Shown here one piece after another: positions 54,348-64,000 of a stretch of DNA of 64,000 bases. Both the position numbers and the translations under genes were made by a program. Positions within the stretch are counted from its first letter, which is position 1. Every line of letters begins with the position of its first letter. The notes below the pieces were generated by a model. The model had not been told where the DNA came from and searched no databases. It was given only the letters and a program-made list of their open reading frames with translations. This DNA comes from Globisporangium splendens. Lineage: Eukaryota > Oomycota > Peronosporomycetes > Pythiales > Pythiaceae. Location: NCBI GenBank assembly GCA_006386115.1, contig VFIW01000051.1:1-64000 (forward strand), read 5' to 3'.

Positions 54348-55520
54348 CTACAACGTCGTCTCGCGCACGGTCTTGACGCGCGTCATGTCGGTCGGCGAGC
54401 GGTCGTTCGTGCGCGCAGGCGACGCTCTCGTTGGTGAAGCGCCACTCACAGGCGAGCGCTTGACGCCAGGCGTGACGTTGTTGTCGTTGATGCTCGTGAG
54501 TGGCGGCGAGCGCTGGTCGATGCGCAGCACCTCGGCCGACACGCGGTCGTCCAGTTCGAGGTTCTCGGCTGTCGCGCTCTTCGACTTGCGCGACTTCAAG
54601 TACGCGCGCACCGAGATCGCGATCGAGAGCTAATACATGAGCAATAGTTAGATCCAAATATGCACGATATATGCATCATCACTTATAGACTAAAAAGCAC
54701 GTACCACGGTGGCGACGGCGCCGGCGATGGTGAGGATAGTCTTGGTCCACGAGTATTCGTCGCAGGCCGGTGGGTTGCGCCAGTCGCCCGCGCACTCGCA
54801 GACCTTGGTGCCGTCCGCGTTGGAGATCACGGAGCCGCGGTTCAAGTTGCAGTCCTTGGTGTCGTACTTGCCGCTGGTTGACGCGCCGTTCGTGTCCAGC
54901 GAGTCCACCGACTGGCTCGGCGTCGGCGTCTTTGAGGTTTCTGAGGATCTGCTGCTGCTGCTGTTGCCTGTGTCTGCGGGCTTGACCGTCGCGACTGCAG
55001 TCTGACAATTGCCTGCGGTCGTGCCATTCGCCGCCGCCTGCACCGTGACGGTCGTCTCCGTCGTCACCTGCTTGCAGGAATCCGATCCCCAGCCGCGTAG
55101 CGCAATGGTCCCTGGCTGCGTGACGCAGATGGAGAACACGTCGCCGCTCTTGGCTGCCTGCGTGCTCTGGTTGCCCACGAAGCTCGTCTTCTTCTGGTTG
55201 ACGCGCAGAAAGTCGTAGGTCACACGCGCGATGCCGTGGAACGTGAACGTCACGGGCGTACCCACAGTGGCCACAGGCGCGTTCGCGTCGTCGTACGTCA
55301 CGCCGTCGCCAAAGGACACGCTGCCGTGCGCGAAGTCGCACTCGAAGCAGCAAATGCCTTTCACGGCCGCGCACTGCGCGTACACGAGCGGATCGTACGT
55401 GATCACGGAGTTGGAGCTGTCGGTCTGCGAGAGGCACGTGTCGCAGCACGTCGCGGAGACAGGAGCAGAGCCCAACGCTAGTGCTGCAACTAGAGGGAGA
55501 GCGTGGGCGACGCGCGGCAT
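54348..55520 (-). CDS. Cys-rich single-pass membrane protein, paralogue 1
   Basis: Two exons, 55520-54705 and 54629-54348, joined in phase 0 to 365 aa. Signal peptide MPRVAHALPLVAALALGSAP, then an extracellular domain with CCDTC, DPLVYAQCAAVKGICCFEC, and SICVTQPGTIALRGWGSDSC. A Ser/Thr-rich linker leads to DGTKVCECAGDWRNPPACDE and a membrane helix (TIAGAVATVVLSIAISVRAY) split by the intron. The cytosolic tail is basic, then Ser/Thr/Pro-rich. The family is not recognised; it has a tandem paralogue at 56332-57630. Confidence 0.82.
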
Positions 55521-56331
55521 ACTGGGCGTCTAGGATAGAGAATGGCGCAATGGCCGCTGGATGAAGCAGGCGAGTGGTTATTGTGTGCGGCGGTCTGATA
55601 TGCTGAGATGATGGAACCCATGGCTTGAGTGCGCAATAGTGGTAATTTGGGTGAGGAAAACAGAAAAAAAACTGTGATAGAGCATGAATCAGGTCGAGAG
55701 TTCCTTGCGATCCTGTTTTGGTATTGTAGGGGATAGAAATCCCCTATTAATGTCTTTTTGCTGTTTGTTGGGAGCTTGCTGACTCATGTTGATAGGGTAT
55801 TATATACCGTATGGACAAATGTAAAAGTGGATGGACTTTTCTCTAAACTTGGTGCGATATTTTGAATCTGTTGTTGGTGCTTCAGCAGCAGCAGCAGCAG
55901 TATTGCGTCGGTCTTTGAGAAATGGAAAACTCGCAGTTCTTCATGAGCGCTCTGGCTGGAGTCCATTGCTGCTAAACTCTCTGATAGAACTCTCAGAGCT
56001 TCCATTCGAATGAGGGTGCGTTGGATGCAACTTTAACAGCTTAGCCGCCCCCAACTCGGTGAGATGACATAAAAATCCGACTAAGCTGCAATTGCTGTTC
56101 TGTGAGGTTCCCTCCGTGTGGCTCTGCTCTGTGCTTTAAGAAACCTTAGCAGTCAGTAGCAAAGTCCCATCTCAAAACCAGCACAAACCGAATGCAAAAT
56201 CATATAACAAACACACGACACCCTCTGTGCGAATAAATTAACTCGGTGCTTTCTTCTTCATCGTTCTCTCTTGCTTTGTCTTGAAAATGGTTCTCTATAT
56301 GACTTTGTGTTCTTCTCCTTTAACAACGTGT
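55521..56331. other. Intergenic region between the membrane-protein paralogues
   Basis: Contains a short hairpin (taggggat / atccccta, 55727-55746) and a CAG run near 55884. No supported gene. Confidence 0.55.
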
Positions 56332-57630
56332 TTAGAACGCGACGCCGTCCTTCGTCACGGGCTTCGGGTCGCGGTGACCCTCGTACCCGTCGTGGCTCGG
56401 CCGCCGTGGCGCCATCGACTCGCGACCTGCGATCGTGATCGGGTCTTCGTCCAGCATCGCGGTGTCGCCCGTCGAGCGCTGCTTCGTGGGTTTGTTCTTC
56501 GACTTCGTGTACGCCTTTATGGACACCACAATCGAGAGCTACACAAAGAAACAGTATATAAACTAAGTATCTAGGAAAACAAACAGAGACCATAAGATGG
56601 ACATGGAGACGTACGCATGCGGCGACGGCACCTCCGATCGTAATGGCGATCTTCCACCACGGGTACCCGCTGCAGGACGGTGGTCCGGACCACTCGGCCG
56701 CGCACACACACAGCTTCGTGCCTAGATGTAGCATAAGTGTCAGGGATAATATTGACACCAGCATGCAGGCAAATACACAACGCACCATCGGGTTGGAGCT
56801 CCATGCTCGCGCGCTGGGTGTTGCAAGTCTCCTCGCCGTCGTTGAGCGTCATAGTGGGCGTCGTGCTCGTCGACGGGCTCTTGGTGCTCGCAGCCGCACT
56901 TGCGGTGGCACCGGCGTCCTCGTCATCGTCGTCGTCGTCGCTTTCGTTCGGCAACTTGCCGCAGCTCGCCACCGTCTTGCCCTCCACGATCTACATATGA
57001 CATGAATATATATATGTGTAAGCATACACCGGTGGCCACATTTGACGGGATAGAGAGATACCGTACCTTGATGTGCTCTTCAGGCGTGGCGCGCAGACAC
57101 GGGTCGGCTCCCCAGCCACGCACGTAGATGAAGCCGGGAGCCTTGGCGCAGATGTAGAACGCGTTGCTTCCCGGGACCACGCGCGCCTCGGCGCTGCCGT
57201 TGCGCACGGTCGTGGTCTTGAGCTGCGTCGGCTGGTACGTCTCGTACGTCACGCGCTTGATCGTGCTCCCCCACGTGAGCTGGATCCACGTACCCGCTGG
57301 CACCTGCGGTGTCACGCCGTCGTCTCCGTACTCGGCGTTCACAAAGTTGATGGGTGCCGTGATGGCCGACGAGTCCTGGCCGCAGTTGAAGCAGCACACG
57401 CCCTTGGCCGCCGAGCACTGCGTGTACACCAGCGGGTCGTACGTGTACGGCAGGTCGGTCGTCTTGCCGATGCACTTGGCGCAGCAGCCGTCCGTGGGCG
57501 TGGCCTGCGGCGTCGGCGTCGGCGCGGGCGTCACAGCCTCGGTAAATAACAGCGAGACGCTGTATAATGCGAACACGAGCAGCATATTGTATACCGAGCT
57601 GCGCGCCATTCTTCTTGCTCTTGGATCCAT
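56332..57630 (-). CDS. Cys-rich single-pass membrane protein, paralogue 2
   Basis: Four exons by GT-AG and phase: 57630-57067, 56990-56786, 56721-56615 and 56538-56332, giving 360 aa. The start at 57630 precedes the signal peptide (SVYNMLLVFALYSVSLLF). It shares the layout of paralogue 1: CCAKC, DPLVYTQCSAAKGVCCFNC, FYICAKAPGFIYVRGWGADP, an acidic/Ser-Thr linker, GTKLCVCAAEW, then the helix GGAVAACLSIVVSIKAY split by an intron at the same place. The cytosolic tail is basic. It has two introns more than paralogue 1, so introns were gained or lost after duplication. Confidence 0.82.
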
Positions 57631-59665
57631 TTCAGGACTGACGGAGCTCCTCCCGCTTACTTGTCTCTGTGGCGCAGTTGTGAATATCAACTCTGGATTT
57701 TCACTTCAAACGGGCGACACGTCCCTGTAAATGTGAAAGCGCAACAGCTGGCGCGTACGTACGTCTGTCCGTTGATCCCCTGGGAAATAGTAAGGAATGC
57801 GGTCCGTTAAATAAAACGAATGAATGCAGCGGTTCATGGATTTGCGGAATGCGACTGGCGGACGGATAACGAGATAGACATACAGAGAGTATAAAGACAG
57901 GACGACGCTCGCGGGCTGGATAGAGACTCTCTCTGTATACCGATGGCTGCTTGGAGAGCGCTCTCCGTCTCTGTAAATCCGGCGATATGGACTCTCTTTC
58001 TCCTGCAAACAATGCAGCCTGCAAACAATGCAACCTGCAAACAACGCAACCTGCAAACAACGCAAATGCGTGCGGCATATGCGTGGCGTGTTGAGAGAGA
58101 GAGACCTGAACGAAAAAGAAAAGAAAAAAGAGAAGCAACTGGAATGTTGTGGCCGTTTGGTGGCTGCCAGCGTTTCAAAACCCGACGCAAAAGATGTAGT
58201 TGCAGGAAACAAAGAAAAGAGGAGAGCATGCATACACACAGGTGGTGCCATTCCGTTCATTATCCCACTCAAAAGCCAATCCATTACAGCCCAGTGTGCA
58301 CATATGCAACAGGTTTCCCATATGTAATGGAGGCAACTTCAGAAATGACGCCACATGCAGAAAGCTCGCATGACGAGTCGGCAGCGTCGGCTTTTGGGTG
58401 ATGTACACAGTGCGCGATTGCACAATTGTTTTTTATGGAATTTTTTAACGCGTGCGCACTAGGTCTTTCCAATATTCACTCACACTGTATCCCTGCTGCT
58501 TGTGAAGAAGCCATGTCATGTTCGCTGACGTGGCTGTTTTCTTTCGCCTCTTTCTCTCTCTCTGCAGCACAGAAGAGACATCATATTTGCGACATCGTGT
58601 TATCGAATTCGTGGGTGAATCACGTGTATCGCAGGTGGTTTCTCATTAATCGTGTTTCTATTGGACCGACAGGAATGATTCGCAGCCCACATTCGAAAAC
58701 GCGAGGCAGTATCTGATAAGACGATGCAATTTTCGAAACCGTCATGGACCGTACTGTATGCTTCGTGACTGACTGGCGCAACCGCCGCATGTGAATGGAT
58801 CCGTTGGAAATGAGCTTTTCGTAATAAGACACTTGCAACGCGCACTGAATGCTCACGTAGCATGGCGTTATGCTGCCTCAATGGCCATGTGGATGATATG
58901 AGTCAGGCATGCGCACTTTGCCACTATACGCACAGGAACCCCAGTGGTTCCGCACACCGCGTCGAGCCAGATCTACACAGCGAGTGCTGAAAAAGAGAGC
59001 AAAAGGAACACTCTCTGGATGAACACGCACTTCAGTCAGCGCTCGCAAATGGGAGCAAAAGGAAAACGCACCAGCCAGAATGAACAAAAATAACTCCGTT
59101 CGTTGGTTGGATCAGTGTTCATTTGGCGCTGAGCAACATGAGCGCATCTGCCTTTGTGTTAACGGATCACTTGCTGTGGTTCGACTGGACGGCAATGGCC
59201 TCATCGGATGATCTGATGAACCATGAGACAACACCGCTCTCTATTTTCTCTCTCTCTGTGTATGTGCGCAGGATCCGTTCAAGTCCACAGCAGCATCTGG
59301 ACGGATCGGTCCAGGAAAGCTAGCTCGTCAGAGTGAGAGAAATGAATGAAGGTGCAACGGAGTCAACGTTCTGGATCGATACGCCGCCATGTGTGCACAT
59401 GCATATGCGCCAGACAGAGTGCTCTCCCTTTGCTCTCGTTTCATTTCGTTCTTCGTCTGTATTGCGCTCATTTCTTTTCCTCTTGCATCACTTGTGATCT
59501 TTCACACCCAGCACCTTGTAAACATGTCTTTTGAAATGCACTGTTGATTGCTTGACAGCCAAAAAATGAGAGCTTTTCATGACACGACGGGTTTCTCTGA
59601 CATCATTTTTATCCCGTCCTTTGACCTGCACAACTTTACACACACAACAGCCTCACTTACTCAAC
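57631..59665. other. Gene-poor region with a short tandem repeat
   Basis: 2 kb with only a 16-nt tandem repeat (58002-58065). Unsupported ORFs overlap on both strands. Confidence 0.5.
58002..58065. repeat. Four 16-nt tandem repeats
   Basis: cctgcaaacaatgcag, two variants ending gcaa, repeated four times without spacers. This is a minisatellite, not a CRISPR array. Confidence 0.9.
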
Positions 59666-61444
59666 TCACTGCGACTTGATAGCGTCGGCGACGGCAGTGA
59701 TCCAGAACGCGACGGCCTTGGCACCTGGGTCTGGGATGTCGGCGCTGAACTCTTCACCAACGTAGCCACTGCGTCCAAAGGCTTGCTTCGTCGGGATCTT
59801 CTTTGTCGCTTCCGCGCCTTCCTCGGCCGCTTGCGCCGCGGCACTGAGCAGCGCAACAGCATCGTTGTCGCTGCTGTTTGGATCACCGAGAGCACGCTCC
59901 GCCGGCAGGAGCGCATCGAGCATCGTGCGCGAGCCTTCACTGGCTCCACCGTACTTCTGGATCGCAGCGATGCCGGCGCGGAAACTCGCGACCCAGGCCG
60001 CCGCTCCTTGATCCTTGAACGACTCGAGCTTCAAGGCGCCGGCCGTGAAGAAGATGTCATAGAGCACGCCGGAGGTACCACCGGCGCTCTTGCCCACCGA
60101 CTGCGCAATCTCGCGCAACGTGTGCGCAGAATCGTTCAGCGGGTAGTGAGCGTGTAAATCGGCGAGAATCTGCTCCGCAGCACCCTTGAACGTCGTGCCG
60201 CAGTCGCCGTCGCCCACCTTCGAGTCCCAGAGCGTCAACTCGGGCTCGCGCTTGATCAGTTCATTGCACGCGGCTTGGATGGCTTTCTCGAGCAGGAGTC
60301 CGTTGTTGGTCAGTTGCGCTGGACGCGCCGGCAATTTCTTTGCGACAACATTCGCTGACACGTGCGGCTCGATTTCGCTTCCAGAGTCCACGTTCAGCGC
60401 CGATGGCGTGTACTTGGTGTGATTCCAGCCAGACGCGGTCGTCGGCGCGTCGAAGAAGCCCAGGAGCTCAGCGTCGCCGTTCGAGGTCCAGAGCGTGAGC
60501 GAGAAACCTCCCATGTCCAGCGCAGTCATGAACGATCCGACGACGACGCGTTCGACGGCGATACCCTTGTTCTGCAGCACCTGCACGGCGTACTTGGTCA
60601 CGACGAAGAGCTCCATCGTGGTCGTCGAGCCGAGGTTGTTGACCATCAAGACGCACTTCGAGCCCGATGCGAGCTTGAGACCCACAGCCGAGGTGTTGCT
60701 GATAATCTTCTCGAGCAGCAAGTCGGTCAACGCAGGCACATCGAGCAGTTCGCGCTTCTCGATACCTGGCTCGCCGTGGATGCCCAGACCGACTTCCATT
60801 TCATTGTCGCCCAAGTCGCGCGAGTGGTCTTCCTGACCCGGCAGCGAGCACGGCTTGATGGCGACGCCCATGGTGCCGATCTTGTTCGCAGACGTGATGC
60901 CGTTCACGAGCTTCACGATGTCGTCCAGATCTTTTCCCGCCGTCGCTGCGGCACCAGCGAGCTTGTGCACAAACACCGTGCCACTGAGCCCACGACGACC
61001 GGCATTCGCATTCACGACCGCGACGTCTTCGCCCACGACAACCATGTCGACCTTGAAACCCTCCGCCTTGGCCTGTTCCACGGCCAACCCGAAGTTGATG
61101 CGGTCACCCGTGTAGTTCTTGACGATCACAAGACAGCCCTTGGGACCCGCAGCGAGGCGGATGGCCGCGAGCACCTGCTTGGTGGACGGCGACGCGAACA
61201 CGCCGCCACAGATCACACCCGTGAGCATGCCGTCGCCAATGTACCCGGCGTGCGCAGGCTCGTGGCCGCTGCCGCCGCCCGAGAGCAGCGTCACCTGGCG
61301 CTCGCGGATGTTGCGGAACTCGCGGTGCAGCAGCACGTTCTCGCCCCTGACGAGCACGAGATGCGGCTGCGCGGCCACGATTCCATCGAGCATGTCGCGC
61401 ACGATGGTGCTGGCGTCCTTGACGAGCTGGCGGGGCTTGCTCAT
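59666..61444 (-). CDS. Dihydroxyacetone kinase (ATP-dependent, DhaK-DhaL)
   Basis: 592 aa, single exon. The ATG at 61444 (MSKPRQLVKDASTIVRDMLD) matches the usual family start; the frame is open upstream but unsupported. DhaK domain, about 1-345: LLSGGGSGHEPAHAGYIG at 53-70, and GLGIHGEPGIEK with the substrate-binding His223. DhaL domain, about 395-592: SKVGDGDCGTTFKGAAEQIL, the Asp/ATP-Mg site. It phosphorylates dihydroxyacetone to DHAP, linking glycerol and formaldehyde-type metabolism to glycolysis. The length fits fused eukaryotic DAKs (575-600). Confidence 0.95.
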   Translation of the reverse strand: MSKPRQLVKDASTIVRDMLDGIVAAQPHLVLVRGENVLLHREFRNIRERQVTLLSGGGSGHEPAHAGYIGDGMLTGVICGGVFASPSTKQVLAAIRLAAGPKGCLVIVKNYTGDRINFGLAVEQAKAEGFKVDMVVVGEDVAVVNANAGRRGLSGTVFVHKLAGAAATAGKDLDDIVKLVNGITSANKIGTMGVAIKPCSLPGQEDHSRDLGDNEMEVGLGIHGEPGIEKRELLDVPALTDLLLEKIISNTSAVGLKLASGSKCVLMVNNLGSTTTMELFVVTKYAVQVLQNKGIAVERVVVGSFMTALDMGGFSLTLWTSNGDAELLGFFDAPTTASGWNHTKYTPSALNVDSGSEIEPHVSANVVAKKLPARPAQLTNNGLLLEKAIQAACNELIKREPELTLWDSKVGDGDCGTTFKGAAEQILADLHAHYPLNDSAHTLREIAQSVGKSAGGTSGVLYDIFFTAGALKLESFKDQGAAAWVASFRAGIAAIQKYGGASEGSRTMLDALLPAERALGDPNSSDNDAVALLSAAAQAAEEGAEATKKIPTKQAFGRSGYVGEEFSADIPDPGAKAVAFWITAVADAIKSQ

Positions 61445-63863
<2,419 letters not shown>

Positions 63864-64000
63864 TTGAAAACAAGGAGACAAGAGGGCAAGTGCAGTCGAT
63901 GATAGAAGAATCAACAGTATATAACGATTTGCTGCTGCCTAAAGTCCGCTAGACATCTTCGCGTCTTGTATATAAAGAGAGAAAGCAACGGGTACAGCAC

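Noticed and set aside
58002..58065. Possible CRISPR-like repeat
   Set aside because: 16-nt repeats abut without spacers in a eukaryotic, intron-bearing genome; a minisatellite.

Overview
The window looks like nuclear DNA from a Phytophthora/Pythium-like oomycete. The evidence is short GT-AG introns, secreted intradiol-dioxygenase-like proteins in multicopy clusters, Gly/Trp-rich small secreted proteins, a BT1/folate-biopterin transporter, a GH17 glucanase, an RxLR-like candidate, and CTCATTyy...cAwTTT core-promoter blocks. The species call is an inference; no rRNA or tRNA gene was seen.

Layout. (1) 1-24945 is one very large inverted repeat. The left arm (1-12280) and right arm (12701-24945) flank a 420-nt unique spacer (12281-12700). 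Each arm carries six loci for secreted intradiol-dioxygenase-like proteins (D1-D6, and D1'-D6' in the mirror). D4 and D5 form a second, nested inverted repeat with 1488-nt arms. D1 and D3 carry frameshifts shared by both arms; D5 is intact on the right and heavily degraded on the left. The left arm runs off the window start. (2) 26113-38344 is an ordinary housekeeping stretch: a secreted protein, IMP3 and dyskerin/CBF5 as a divergent pair, a five-exon mitochondrial S18 gene, a six-exon PP2A B56 subunit gene, and an unrecognised multi-exon gene. (3) about 38780-45889 is a tandem array of 1.29-1.42-kb units, each with one 165-aa secreted GGW-rich gene (five copies, the last three near identical). 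It breaks off inside the 3' end of a thirteenth dioxygenase locus (D7), whose C-terminus it supplies and which has lost one predicted iron-ligand His. (4) 47464-63863 holds a BT1-type transporter, an RxLR-like small secreted protein, a GH17 endo-beta-1,3-glucanase, a tandem pair of Cys-rich single-pass membrane proteins, dihydroxyacetone kinase and an ArfGAP.

How it fits together. The first 25 kb and the 39-46 kb array are rapidly duplicating cell-surface/secretome loci, with palindromes, homogenised repeats and conversion-like patches. The remaining genes are conserved core genes. The dioxygenases are predicted to be secreted, some with GPI-like tails, and may act on extracellular aromatic compounds, but their substrate cannot be read from sequence. 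Exon boundaries are by eye from GT-AG sites and reading frame. Part of the palindrome and the degraded D5 copy could be assembly artefacts.
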